From assembly GCA_905210875.1 (NCBI GenBank), contig CAJLYN010000009.1, positions 1 through 23,707 of the forward strand: a stretch of DNA of 23,707 nt, read 5' to 3'. The stretch comes from an uncultured Bacteroides sp. GTDB lineage: Bacteria > Bacteroidota > Bacteroidia > Bacteroidales > UBA11471. How positions within the stretch are numbered: the stretch's first letter is position 1; the number at the start of each line of letters is the position of its first letter. The notes under the pieces were generated by a model that saw only the letters and a list, made by a program, of their open reading frames with translations, did not search any database and was not told the DNA's origin. The position numbers and the translations under genes were made by a program. Shown in pieces: positions 7,125 to 15,404 of the stretch.

Positions 7125-9164
7125 TCAATTGATATTGGGCAGGAAAGAATAATTCTTCGAATAGCCGAGCATCTGCTCGACGTAGTTCGCCGGATAGGAA
7201 ATTTTCACATCGACCACCCTGCCGTCCTTTTCGACAAGTTCGAACTCGGGGTTCACGAAGCCGCCGTAAGGTTCGATGCCGAGTGCATAGTAACGGTCGC
7301 GCACCTCCCGGTGCAGCTGGGGATCGACCTGGACGGCATACCGCTCGACAAGCGCCTTGCCGGCCTCGTAGTCGCCTTCGGACTTGATGCGCTGCACCTC
7401 GCGGAGCATGTCGCCGAACAGTCGGCGCAGTTTTTCGTAATCGTTGACCACGACATACGTTTTGCCGTTTTCCCGAACCATCTCGATCACGTTGTCGGCC
7501 TTGCCGCGCTCATAGCACCACTCGCAGATCAGCTTGCGGTTGCGCATATGCGACTCCTCGACGTTTTTGCCCGGCTCGATACGCGCCAGCTGGGTCATCA
7601 TGCCGTTCAGGATATATTTCGCATAGCCGGCCTTCGCCACGTCGAACGAGGGCACCAGCCCCAGTTCCACCATCTTCGGGTCACCCAGGTAGTAGAGGCC
7701 GAAGAGGTCGGCGCGGGTTTCCTCGAGCGTCGAGCTGTAACTCTTCAGCTCGTTGCCCTTCACACCCGGTGCCAGTTGGCCCGAACCGTGCCCCAGACAC
7801 TCGTGCAGGTCGGTATGCAGGTCGTCGGCCAGTTTGCCGTACTTGTCCATCACCTCGCGATCCCCGGCACGCAGCACGAACTCCTCGTTGAAGCCGTTGC
7901 CGTGGGCGGCCATGTCGTAGGCATAAGTGATGTTGTCGATCGTGACCGACTTCGACCCGTATTCCTTGCGGATCCAGTCGGCATTGGGCAGGTTGATGCC
8001 GATGGGCGTGGCGGGATAGCAGTCGCCGCCCAGCATCGCCACCGTGATGACCTTGGCCGAAACGCCCTTCACCTTCTCCTTGCGGTAGGCGGGAGCAACG
8101 GGCGAATGGTCTTCGAACCACTGCGCGTTATCCGAAATCACCTCCGTACGGTGGCAGGCCTCCTTGTCCATGAAATTCACGATGCCCTCCCACGAAGCCT
8201 TGCGGCCGAGCGGATCGCCGTAATCCTCGATAAAGCCGTTCACGAAGTCGACGTTCGACACGGTGTCCTTCACCCAGCCGATGTTATAGCGGTCGAACTC
8301 GCGCAGGTCGCCGGTCTTGTAATAGTCGATCAGCGCTGCGATATTGCTTTTCTGCGGTTCGGCGGCTACGGCCTGCGCTTTTTCGAGCCAGTAGACGATT
8401 CTTTCGATGGCGGCGCCGTAATGGCCGCCTACGCGGTTCACCTCTTCATAGATTTTTCCGTTGCGTTTTACCAGCCGGCTGTTGAGCCCGTAAGAGGGAG
8501 GCATGGTGTCGCCGGGGGTCTTCATGGCGCCGTAGAAGGCTTCGGCCTCGGCTTGTGTTACTCCGTCGTAGTAGTTGCTGGCCGAGGTGGCGATGAGATC
8601 TTCGCCGGCGGTGAGGTTCACTCGCTTGGCCAGGGTGTCAGGGTTGAAGATGACGGGGCAGATGTTTGCCAGCAGTTCATCGGTGGTTCCACCCTCTTGG
8701 AGGGGCAGGCTCTTGGCGGGCAGGGAGCGCACGGCCTCTTCGAAGAAGGCCTGGCTGAATTCGGGGGTGAACTTGTCGGTCGAGTAGTGGTGGTGAATAC
8801 CGTTGGCAAACCATACCTGTTTCAGGTATTTCTCCAATGCCTTGAAATCGGCACTCTCTTTGTCGCCTGCGTATTGGGTGTAGATGGCTTCGAGCGTGCG
8901 GCGTATGGGGAGGTTCCATTTGCCGTTCTGGTCGAAGAGTATGTCGCGTCCTTGCAGAGCGGCTTCGGTGAGGTAGTAGATAAGCTCTTTCTGCCGGAGG
9001 GAGAGGGTTTCAAATCCCGGTACCCGGTAGCGGAGTATTTCGAGGTCGGCAAACTGCTCGATCGAGTAGTTGAAATTCTCGGCGGGCGCGTCGGCACTGT
9101 TTTTGTCGGCACAGGCCGACAGTAGAGTGGCTGCTGTTATCATAGTGAAGAAGGTTTTTTTCAT
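7125..9164 (-). CDS. Dipeptidyl-peptidase III, M49 zinc peptidase, lipoprotein; spans a composition break
   Basis: A 679-residue metallopeptidase that removes dipeptides from the N-terminus of oligopeptides. The signal sequence has a good lipobox (LLSAC), so it is probably anchored in the envelope. M49 signatures are intact: HECLGH with His454, Glu455 and His459, then EETRAD with zinc ligand Glu482. The one-residue-shorter HExxGH form and the 28-residue spacing are as in bacterial members such as that of Bacteroides thetaiotaomicron, from family knowledge. The frame is open throughout. Oddly, codon use changes inside the gene. I count isoleucine codons as 4 ATA, 6 ATC, 1 ATT upstream of about 8,500, but 0 ATA, 15 ATC, 2 ATT in those examined downstream of about 8,250. 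The gene may be a natural recombinant or an assembly chimera. It starts 37 bp after the rlmI-like gene and probably ends its operon. Confidence 0.95.
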   Translation of the reverse strand: MKKTFFTMITAATLLSACADKNSADAPAENFNYSIEQFADLEILRYRVPGFETLSLRQKELIYYLTEAALQGRDILFDQNGKWNLPIRRTLEAIYTQYAGDKESADFKALEKYLKQVWFANGIHHHYSTDKFTPEFSQAFFEEAVRSLPAKSLPLQEGGTTDELLANICPVIFNPDTLAKRVNLTAGEDLIATSASNYYDGVTQAEAEAFYGAMKTPGDTMPPSYGLNSRLVKRNGKIYEEVNRVGGHYGAAIERIVYWLEKAQAVAAEPQKSNIAALIDYYKTGDLREFDRYNIGWVKDTVSNVDFVNGFIEDYGDPLGRKASWEGIVNFMDKEACHRTEVISDNAQWFEDHSPVAPAYRKEKVKGVSAKVITVAMLGGDCYPATPIGINLPNADWIRKEYGSKSVTIDNITYAYDMAAHGNGFNEEFVLRAGDREVMDKYGKLADDLHTDLHECLGHGSGQLAPGVKGNELKSYSSTLEETRADLFGLYYLGDPKMVELGLVPSFDVAKAGYAKYILNGMMTQLARIEPGKNVEESHMRNRKLICEWCYERGKADNVIEMVRENGKTYVVVNDYEKLRRLFGDMLREVQRIKSEGDYEAGKALVERYAVQVDPQLHREVRDRYYALGIEPYGGFVNPEFELVEKDGRVVDVKISYPANYVEQMLGYSKNYSFLPNIN

Positions 9165-9201
9165 TGTTCTCTCTTTTATTGTTTAGGGTTGTGATGAACG
9201 T

Positions 9202-10386
9202 TTATTCGACATAGAGTACCAGACCTTTGAGGTATTCGCCCTCGGGGTGGTAGATGTTTATGGGGTGGTCGGCCGGCTGGGTGAGCTGGTGCAGGATGCG
9301 CACCTGTCGGCGGGCTTGTGCGGCAGCGCTGAACACCGCCAGTCGGAAGTCGTTTTTGCTTACCACCTGCGAGCAGGAGAAGGTAAAGAGCAGACCGCCC
9401 GGCTGTATCTTTTCAAAAGCCAGAGCATTGAGTTTGCGGTATCCCTGCAAGGCGTTGTGCAGCACGTTTTTATGCTTGGCAAAGGCCGGTGGGTCGAGCA
9501 CGATGAGGTTGTACTGGTCGCCCATCTGTTCGAGAAATTTGAAAGCGTCTTCGGCAAATGCCTTGTGGCGTTCGTCGCCGGGAAAGTTCAGCTCTACGTT
9601 CTTGTTGGTCAGGTCAATGGCTTTCGACGAGCTGTCGACAGAGTGTACCAGTCGGGCACCCCCTCGCATGGCGGCAAAGGAGAATCCGCCGGTGTAGCAG
9701 AACATATTCAGCACGTTGCGGCCGTGGGCGTAGCGTTCGAGCAGGGCGCGGTTTTCACGTTGGTCGACAAAGAATCCCGTCTTCTGTCCTTTCAGCCAGT
9801 CGACATGAAATTTCAGGCCCCGTTCCGTAGCGATGTTTCCGCAGTCGTTGCCGATGAGGTATTCGTTGGTGGCGTCGAGTTGTGCCTTGTAGGGAAGGGT
9901 GGTTTCGGACTTGTAGAAGACGCTTTGGAGAGCCTCGCCCATGACCTCTTGCAGGGCCTGGGCCAGCAGATGCCGGGCGTAGTGCATGCCCGGTGAGTGG
10001 GCCTGCATTACGGCGGTCTTGTCGTAAATATCGATAATCAGGCCCGGCAGGTAGTCGCCCTCGCCGTGTACGAGACGGTAGGTGTTGTTGTATTCCTTGT
10101 CGATGAGACCCACGCTTTGACGAACGTCGTAGGCGGCCCGCAGGCGTTTCTTGAAAAATGCGAGGTCGATTTCTTCGCGTTCAAAGGTGAGTACTCTCAC
10201 CATGATGCTGCCTATCTGATAGTGGCCGAGGGCAATGAACTGTCCATGGCTGTCGCATACCTCCACCACGTCGCCCTCTTCGGGTTGGGCCGTCATGCTG
10301 TGTATGGCGCCCGAGAAGACCCAGGGGTGAAAGCGTCGCAGCGACTCCTCTTTGCCGGGTTTGAGTTTTATCTGTATGTATTTCAT
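9202..10386 (-). CDS. rlmI: Class I SAM-dependent rRNA methyltransferase, RlmI-like (23S rRNA m5C)
   Basis: A 394-residue protein with the RlmI architecture and length (E. coli RlmI is 396): an N-terminal PUA RNA-binding domain (about residues 1-75, KPGKEESLRRFHPWVFSGAI), a middle domain with RLVHGEGDYLPGLIIDIY, and a C-terminal Rossmann-fold methyltransferase. Motifs: KTGFFVDQRENR, SAM-binding NMFCYTGGFSFAAMRGGA, motif IV DPPAFAKHK, and motif VI FSCSQ with the catalytic cysteine expected for m5C chemistry. RlmI methylates C1962 of 23S rRNA in E. coli; the same target here is inference. It starts 11 bp after rseP and lies 37 bp before the dipeptidyl-peptidase III gene, so it is probably co-transcribed with both. 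Confidence 0.88.
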   Translation of the reverse strand: MKYIQIKLKPGKEESLRRFHPWVFSGAIHSMTAQPEEGDVVEVCDSHGQFIALGHYQIGSIMVRVLTFEREEIDLAFFKKRLRAAYDVRQSVGLIDKEYNNTYRLVHGEGDYLPGLIIDIYDKTAVMQAHSPGMHYARHLLAQALQEVMGEALQSVFYKSETTLPYKAQLDATNEYLIGNDCGNIATERGLKFHVDWLKGQKTGFFVDQRENRALLERYAHGRNVLNMFCYTGGFSFAAMRGGARLVHSVDSSSKAIDLTNKNVELNFPGDERHKAFAEDAFKFLEQMGDQYNLIVLDPPAFAKHKNVLHNALQGYRKLNALAFEKIQPGGLLFTFSCSQVVSKNDFRLAVFSAAAQARRQVRILHQLTQPADHPINIYHPEGEYLKGLVLYVE

Positions 10387-10397
10387 ATTATGCGAAA

Positions 10398-11717
10398 TTA
10401 GAAGAAGAATCGTATCACATCGTTGAGGTTGGCGTAAATGAGCAGGGCAAACAGCAGTACCATACCGGTAATCTGGGCATACTCCATGAATTTCTCATTC
10501 GGCTTGCGGCGGGCAATGACCTCGTAAAGCAGGAAGAGTACATGGCCACCGTCGAGAGCGGGAATGGGCAGTATGTTCATGAAGGCCAGAATGATGGAGA
10601 GGAATGCCGTCATTTCCCAGAAGGCTTCCCAGTTCCATACCGAGGGGAAGATGCTGCCTATGGTTCCAAATCCGCCGAGACTGTTGGCGCCCTCTTTGGT
10701 GAAGACATATTTGAAGTCGCCTACATAGCCGGCCAGTGTGGCAAAACCTTTCTTGATGCCTTTGGGTATCGACTCGAAAAATCCGTAGTAGCGGGTCTCG
10801 GTGGGATAGAACGTTGTAGCCGGTACCAGCGTGATGCCTATCTGACCTTCGGCATTGACGGCAACCGGGAGGGTCATTTCGGCACCGTTTCGGATAAAGG
10901 ATACCTCGGCCGAGCCCCCTTTATGGGCACCGATGGCGGCCGTGAAGTCGGTATAGTCGGGGGTGGCGGCTCCGTTTACGGCGATGATGCTGTCGCCCTC
11001 CTGCATTCCGGCATCGGCAGCTCCGTAGCCGGCTACGGCACTTTGCACTACAACCGGCATGCGGCAACTGGCAAAGCGCTGGTTGGCGCCGATGAGTTGC
11101 AGCATGAGGTCGTTGGGGAGAGTGAGTTTTACTACCTCGCCGTCGCGCATCACCTCTACTTCGTGAGCTTCGGCCATGGCACGGATTGTCTCGCCCGAGA
11201 AGTCATAGAGGGCCTGTCCGTCGGCAGTCAGCGGTATGTCTCCGTCACGGAAGCCGGCGTTCTGTGCCACCTCGCTATATACGAGACCGTTGCCGATGTT
11301 TTTTATTGGGAGTATCGTGTCGCCCCATACAAAGGCTATCATGGCGTAGATGATGAGGGCGAGCAGGAAGTTGTTGAAGACGCCGGCCGTCATGATGAGC
11401 AGCCGTTGCCAGGCCGGCTTGGAACGGAATTCCCACGGTTTTTCGGGTTGGGCCATCTGTTCCTTGTCCATCGACTCGTCTATCATTCCGGCTATTTTTA
11501 CATAGCCGCCCAGCGGCAGCCAACCTATACCATATTCGGTATCGCTGTTTTTGGGTTTGTATTTGAACAGGGAGAACCAGGGGTCGAAGAAGAGATAGAA
11601 TTTCTCGACTCTTACTTTGAAGAGGCGGGAGAAAAAGAAGTGTCCCAATTCGTGTATGAATACCAGAATCGAGAGGCTGAGCATGAGTTGTGCGGCTTTT
11701 ATCAGAAAAGTTTCCAT
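10398..11717 (-). CDS. rseP: Site-2 intramembrane zinc protease
   Basis: A 439-residue inner-membrane protease of the RseP/S2P family, which cuts membrane-bound anti-sigma factors or signal-peptide remnants. The zinc motif HELGH (His22, Glu23, His26) lies in the first membrane segment, and the partner motif NILPIPALDGGHV sits in a membrane segment near the C-terminus. Between them are a second hydrophobic segment (RLLIMTAGVFNNFLLALIIYAMIAF) and two PDZ-like regions (AQNAGFRDGD and AADAGMQEGDSIIAVNG). The ATG at 11717 (METFLIKAAQLM) was chosen over a reading frame that extends 114 bases further into the dxr 3' end, because the latter adds a non-conserved, polar stretch before the first membrane helix. 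It follows dxr by 37 bp, a pairing common in Bacteroidota. Confidence 0.93.
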   Translation of the reverse strand: METFLIKAAQLMLSLSILVFIHELGHFFFSRLFKVRVEKFYLFFDPWFSLFKYKPKNSDTEYGIGWLPLGGYVKIAGMIDESMDKEQMAQPEKPWEFRSKPAWQRLLIMTAGVFNNFLLALIIYAMIAFVWGDTILPIKNIGNGLVYSEVAQNAGFRDGDIPLTADGQALYDFSGETIRAMAEAHEVEVMRDGEVVKLTLPNDLMLQLIGANQRFASCRMPVVVQSAVAGYGAADAGMQEGDSIIAVNGAATPDYTDFTAAIGAHKGGSAEVSFIRNGAEMTLPVAVNAEGQIGITLVPATTFYPTETRYYGFFESIPKGIKKGFATLAGYVGDFKYVFTKEGANSLGGFGTIGSIFPSVWNWEAFWEMTAFLSIILAFMNILPIPALDGGHVLFLLYEVIARRKPNEKFMEYAQITGMVLLFALLIYANLNDVIRFFF

Positions 11718-11754
11718 AAGTCGGCTGTGGTGTATAGAAAAACAGTTTTTAGCA

Positions 11755-12909
11755 TTAAATCCATTCGCGGGTAAGGCATCGGGTCTCGTGGTCGGTCGCC
11801 ACATAATCGTCGTAGGTGGGCGATGCGACAAAGGCTACCTGCTCCATGGCCCGGGCAATGAGCCGGGGCATGTCGGTAAAGGCGATGCGGTCGTGCAGGA
11901 AGGCGTCGACCACGATTTCGTTGGCGGCATTCATGATGCAGGGCATGTTTCCGCCCCGACGCATGGCGTCGTAGGCATACCCCAGCAGCGGGAAGCGTTC
12001 GGTGTCGGGCCGTTCAAAGGTGAGGGTCATGTAATCTTCCATCCGGGGCTTGGGGTCGGCGCTGGGCAGACGGTGTGGATAGGAGAAGGCATATTGTATG
12101 GGCAGCTTCATGTTGGGAAGCCCCAGTTGGGCTTTGATGGCTCCGTCCTGGAACTGTACCATGGAGTGTACAATCGACTGGGGGTGTACGACGACCTCTA
12201 TCTGTTCGGGGGCGACGTTGAAAAGCCATTGTGCCTCGATGACTTCAAAACCCTTGTTCATCATCGATGCCGAGTCGATGGTGATTTTGGCACCCATTTT
12301 CCAATTGGGGTGTTTGAGGGCTTCGTTTTTGGTAACGTGTCGCAATGCTTCGGCCGAGAGGGTGCGGAACGGTCCGCCCGATGCCGTGAGTATGATTTTG
12401 TCGATGGCGTTGTTGTTTTCTCCGGCTAGACATTGGAAAATGGCCGAGTGTTCCGAATCGACGGGAATGATGGGTACCCGGTGTTCATAGGCCAGGCGGG
12501 TAATCAGCTCACCGGCCACAACGAGAGTCTCCTTGTTGGCCAGGGCAATGGCTTTACCGGCCTTGATGGCGCGTATGGTGGGGTAGAGGCCGGCATATCC
12601 CATCATGGCGGTGAGTACCATGTCGATGGGTTGAGCCTCTACAATCTGGGCAATGGCTTCACTGCCGGCATAGGTCTTTATGGGTTTGTCGCTCAGGGCC
12701 TCTTTCAGTTTGGGATAGAGGCTTTCATCGGCAATGACCACAGCCTCGGGCGAGAAGCGGCGGGCTTGTTCTATCAGCAGGTCGACGTTGCGATGGGCGG
12801 TGAGTGCATATATTTCAAACAAGTCGGCGTGCTCGGCTACCACTTGCAGGGCTTGTGTGCCTATCGAGCCGGTCGACCCCAGTATGGCTAATTGTCGTTT
12901 TGTCCCCAT
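11755..12909 (-). CDS. dxr: 1-deoxy-D-xylulose 5-phosphate reductoisomerase
   Basis: Dxr rearranges and reduces 1-deoxyxylulose 5-phosphate to methylerythritol 4-phosphate with NADPH, the committing step of the MEP pathway. The 384-residue product has the NADPH loop LGSTGSIGTQAL at its start, the ANKETLVVAGE segment, the metal/substrate region VDSEHSAIFQCL, ASGGPFRT, and the KMGAKITIDSASMMNKGFEVIEA segment that is nearly invariant in the family. The ATG at 12909 was chosen; an upstream in-frame TTG (12927) would only add a few residues overlapping the preceding gene. It sits 14 bp after the LytM-like gene and 37 bp before rseP. Confidence 0.97.
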   Translation of the reverse strand: MGTKRQLAILGSTGSIGTQALQVVAEHADLFEIYALTAHRNVDLLIEQARRFSPEAVVIADESLYPKLKEALSDKPIKTYAGSEAIAQIVEAQPIDMVLTAMMGYAGLYPTIRAIKAGKAIALANKETLVVAGELITRLAYEHRVPIIPVDSEHSAIFQCLAGENNNAIDKIILTASGGPFRTLSAEALRHVTKNEALKHPNWKMGAKITIDSASMMNKGFEVIEAQWLFNVAPEQIEVVVHPQSIVHSMVQFQDGAIKAQLGLPNMKLPIQYAFSYPHRLPSADPKPRMEDYMTLTFERPDTERFPLLGYAYDAMRRGGNMPCIMNAANEIVVDAFLHDRIAFTDMPRLIARAMEQVAFVASPTYDDYVATDHETRCLTREWI

Positions 12910-12923
12910 ATAAGCGTGTACGG

Positions 12924-13787
12924 TCAAAAGTGGATATATTCCGAAGGGTTGAGAGGAACGCCCTGATGCCAGAGCTGAAACTCGACATAGGGGCGTATCT
13001 TCCCTTCGATGAGGTTGCCCGATATGGCGATGTTTTCTCCCTCGACAACTTTCTGCCCGACCGATTTCAGCAGCCGGTCGTTGCAGCGGTATATCGATAT
13101 GTAATTGTTGTTGTGTTGAATTTCGATGACATATCCCTCTTCGGCGCTGAGATAGGTGGCAATGACTGTCCCGTCGAGGACGGCGGCTACCGGCGACTGG
13201 CGCGAAGGTGTGATGCGTATGCCGAAGATTTGGCGTTCGGGGTTGAATGTTTGTGTTACCCGACCTTTGACCGGAGGGTAGAATATCAGGTTGTCGGCTA
13301 CGTTCTGGTTGAAGACGTCAAGGGTGTATTTTCCCTCTTCGGCATATTTGCGCATGAACGAGTTGGTCGTGCTTGATGCCGGCAGTAGTGAATCGATGGA
13401 GTAGGTGTGAAGAGCCTGCTCGCTGTTGATGTCGATGGAGTCGAGAGGAATATTGCCCGAGAAGATGTTGGAGAGATTGTCCAGATAGGCCTTCTGTATG
13501 CTTACCATGCGGGAAAGTGAGTCGACGGCAAGGGCGTTGTCGACGATTTGCCGGCGCATTTCGGGACTTATGTATCCCGGCAGGGTGCGGCGCAGCGGAG
13601 TGCGTGTTATGAGGTAGGTTGTCAGGCCTCCGATAAGGACAACGGCAACGAATATCGACAGGATAACCGTCAGCCGCGAGATACGCAGCATCACGACCTG
13701 TTCCAACGTGTGTTCGTTGAAGATGGTGAGTTTATAGGAGAACCGGAGCTTTTTCCACACCGATTTCAGTTTGTTGCTGGTTTGCAT
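12924..13787 (-). CDS. Membrane-anchored LytM/M23-fold protein lacking catalytic residues
   Basis: A 287-residue protein with a short cytoplasmic N-terminus, one membrane helix (about residues 38-60, ILSIFVAVVLIGGLTTYLI) and a periplasmic part ending in a LytM-type fold (about 175-287: PVKGRVTQTFNPE, VAAVLDGTVIATYLSAEEGYVIEIQHNNNYISIYRCND, GQKVVEGENIAISG, EFQLWHQGVPLNPSEYI). The M23 zinc and catalytic positions are missing. The usual HxGxD is replaced by FGIRI, YxH by YRC, and HxH by YVE. It is therefore probably not a peptidase but a scaffold or activator, comparable in logic to EnvC/NlpD, although homology to those is not claimed. It is the first gene of the dxr-rseP-rlmI-DPP III row; the stop is 14 bp before dxr. 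Confidence 0.85.
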   Translation of the reverse strand: MQTSNKLKSVWKKLRFSYKLTIFNEHTLEQVVMLRISRLTVILSIFVAVVLIGGLTTYLITRTPLRRTLPGYISPEMRRQIVDNALAVDSLSRMVSIQKAYLDNLSNIFSGNIPLDSIDINSEQALHTYSIDSLLPASSTTNSFMRKYAEEGKYTLDVFNQNVADNLIFYPPVKGRVTQTFNPERQIFGIRITPSRQSPVAAVLDGTVIATYLSAEEGYVIEIQHNNNYISIYRCNDRLLKSVGQKVVEGENIAISGNLIEGKIRPYVEFQLWHQGVPLNPSEYIHF

Positions 13788-13844
13788 ACTTTGTCTCTTA
13801 CGGTATTACGCGTGCATTGCGCGAGGAAGAACTATCCTAATTTG

Positions 13845-13852
13845 CAAAGTTA
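13845..13852 (-). promoter_or_regulatory. -7-like promoter element for the LytM-like/dxr/rseP operon
   Basis: TAACTTTG on the minus strand (13852-13845) is a full match to TAnnTTTG and lies about 57 bases before the ATG at 13787. No clear TTTG is seen at the expected -33 distance, so the call is modest. Confidence 0.45.
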
Positions 13853-14077
13853 ATAATTATTCGCTATCCCTTGCCGCTCTCTTCCCATTTTTATAAAAGT
13901 TTTGATTTTTCAGCAATTGACTTGTTCTTTTGTTTTCAAATATGAAGGTTGCCGAACATAATGCCTCCCCTTTCTGTTATATAGGTGCTGTGAACGCAGA
14001 CGCCCTTTTCTCGTTTCCCGGGAGGAAGGCGTGTCTTTTGGTTTGTCCGGGAACGATAAAAATTTTTGATAAATCGT
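13853..14077. other. AT-rich divergent intergenic region before ompA
   Basis: The DNA between the LytM-like gene and the OmpA gene is clearly AT-richer than its flanks. A possible ompA promoter on the plus strand is TTTG at 13901-13904, 20 bases, then TTCTTTTG at 13925-13932, with one mismatch to the -7 consensus. That would give a leader of about 140 bases. No convincing small gene or RNA structure was recognised. Confidence 0.35.
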
Positions 14078-15268
14078 ATGGAAACAAAAAAACGTTTATG
14101 GGGCGCGGTGGCACTGTTTGCCGCGGCCGGATTCTTGTCGGTACCGAATCTGTCGGCTCAGACTCTTGTCGTCGAGGAAGAGATTGTCGAGGTGCAGCCG
14201 TTGCCCGGTACGCAGTATTACAGCAGCAAAGGGGCGAGAAGCAACTGGTTTATGTCGGTGGGTGCCGGCACACAGACCTACGTCAAGTCACTCCACCGTG
14301 GTAAGCAACAGTTTACGCTGGCTCTCGATGTGGCTGCCGGTAAATGGCTTTCGCCCTATCTGGCTCTGCGTCTCGACTTTATGGGGGGAAGTGTCAAGAA
14401 GATGTGGCCCCGCGTGGGAGAGCCGCAGACGGCCCGTTATGTGGCTCTCTACGGAGACTTGATGTGGGATCTGACCAATGCACTGGGCGGGTACGACCCC
14501 ATGCGTATCGTTTCGTTCCGCCCCTTTGCCGGTGTGGGTGCCATGTATACCTTCAAAAACGAGATGGCCGGACGTGATACCTACCTTTTCCCCGTATCGG
14601 CCGGTATCAATATCAACTTCCGCCTGTGCCACTATGCCGACTTCTTTATTGAGGGACGTGCCAACATGATGAGCAACAACTTTTCGGAGCAGTACTGGGC
14701 CAGCCGTCGCATCGAGACGATTGTCTCGGCGATTGCCGGTATCACGGTCAATTTCGGCAAGGAACGTTTCTGCTCATACAATCCTTATGCCGAACAGACT
14801 CTTGTGTCGTCTATGAACGAGCGAATCAATGACCTGCGCGAGGAACTCGAAGAGTGCGAAAGCCGACCCTTGCCTCCTCCCGAGAAGGTTATTATCTACA
14901 AGACGGCTCCGGCACCTGCCGATACGACGCCCAAATGCGGTAGCAAGCTCATGTCGGTTGTACGCTTCTCGATAAACAGTGCGCAGATTGCTCCGGTAGA
15001 GATGGTCAACATCTATAACGTGGCCCAATACATGAAAGCAAATAAAAACTGTAAACTTGTCGTTACGGGCTATGCCGACGAAAAGACCGGTACGCCGGCC
15101 TATAACAAACAGTTGAGTCAGAAACGGGCCCAGGCCGTTATGGATACACTCATTAAGCAGTACAACGTACCGGCCAACCGCATCGAGATGGTGGCAGGCG
15201 GCAGTGCCAGTCAGCCTTATCCGCAGGACAACAGCTGGAACCGCATTGTCCTCTTCTCGACCAAATAG
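14078..15268 (+). CDS. OmpA-family outer-membrane protein
   Basis: A 396-residue envelope protein. A signal peptide is expected at residues 1-28 (cleavage after NLSA, before QTLVVEEE). An N-terminal beta-barrel-like region follows (about 45-235, with alternating hydrophobic strands such as RYVALYGDLMWDLTN and FFIEGRANMMSNNF). Then comes a short helical linker (MNERINDLREELEECE), a proline-rich hinge, and an OmpA C-terminal peptidoglycan-binding domain (about 285-396: VVRFSINSAQIAP, VTGYADEKTGTPAYNKQLSQKRAQAVMDTLI, GGSASQPY). The domain would tie the outer membrane to the cell wall. The start is ATG 14078; an upstream in-frame TTG was not used. It ends before a bidirectional terminator shared with the convergent leuB. 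Confidence 0.93.
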   Translation: METKKRLWGAVALFAAAGFLSVPNLSAQTLVVEEEIVEVQPLPGTQYYSSKGARSNWFMSVGAGTQTYVKSLHRGKQQFTLALDVAAGKWLSPYLALRLDFMGGSVKKMWPRVGEPQTARYVALYGDLMWDLTNALGGYDPMRIVSFRPFAGVGAMYTFKNEMAGRDTYLFPVSAGININFRLCHYADFFIEGRANMMSNNFSEQYWASRRIETIVSAIAGITVNFGKERFCSYNPYAEQTLVSSMNERINDLREELEECESRPLPPPEKVIIYKTAPAPADTTPKCGSKLMSVVRFSINSAQIAPVEMVNIYNVAQYMKANKNCKLVVTGYADEKTGTPAYNKQLSQKRAQAVMDTLIKQYNVPANRIEMVAGGSASQPYPQDNSWNRIVLFSTK

Positions 15269-15350
15269 CTGTTGCCTTTCGGGTCCGAGCCATCTGCTCC
15301 CGCCTACGCGACCGGGCAGATGCCGGTCCTGCGGGCGGTTACAAAATGAC

Positions 15351-15385
15351 AAAAGCCGTACACTCGCAAGATGTGTACGGCTTTT
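15351..15385. terminator. Bidirectional intrinsic terminator between ompA and leuB
   Basis: A perfect 13-bp inverted repeat, AAAAGCCGTACAC (15351-15363) with GTGTACGGCTTTT (15373-15385), has a 9-base loop. The arms carry T runs in both directions, suiting the two convergent units. Confidence 0.9.
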
Positions 15386-15404
15386 GCTCATTGCATAGAG
15401 AGAG

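Noticed and set aside
7311..9125. A 604-codon plus-strand open frame opposite dipeptidyl-peptidase III
   Set aside because: It is the antisense shadow of a strongly supported M49 gene; its translation shows no family motifs and is rich in the His/Val/Leu mix typical of antisense reading of GC-rich genes.
11718..11831. Extended N-terminus of rseP
   Set aside because: The added stretch is polar, overlaps the dxr 3' end and precedes the first membrane helix, which follows directly after the ATG at 11717 in the family.
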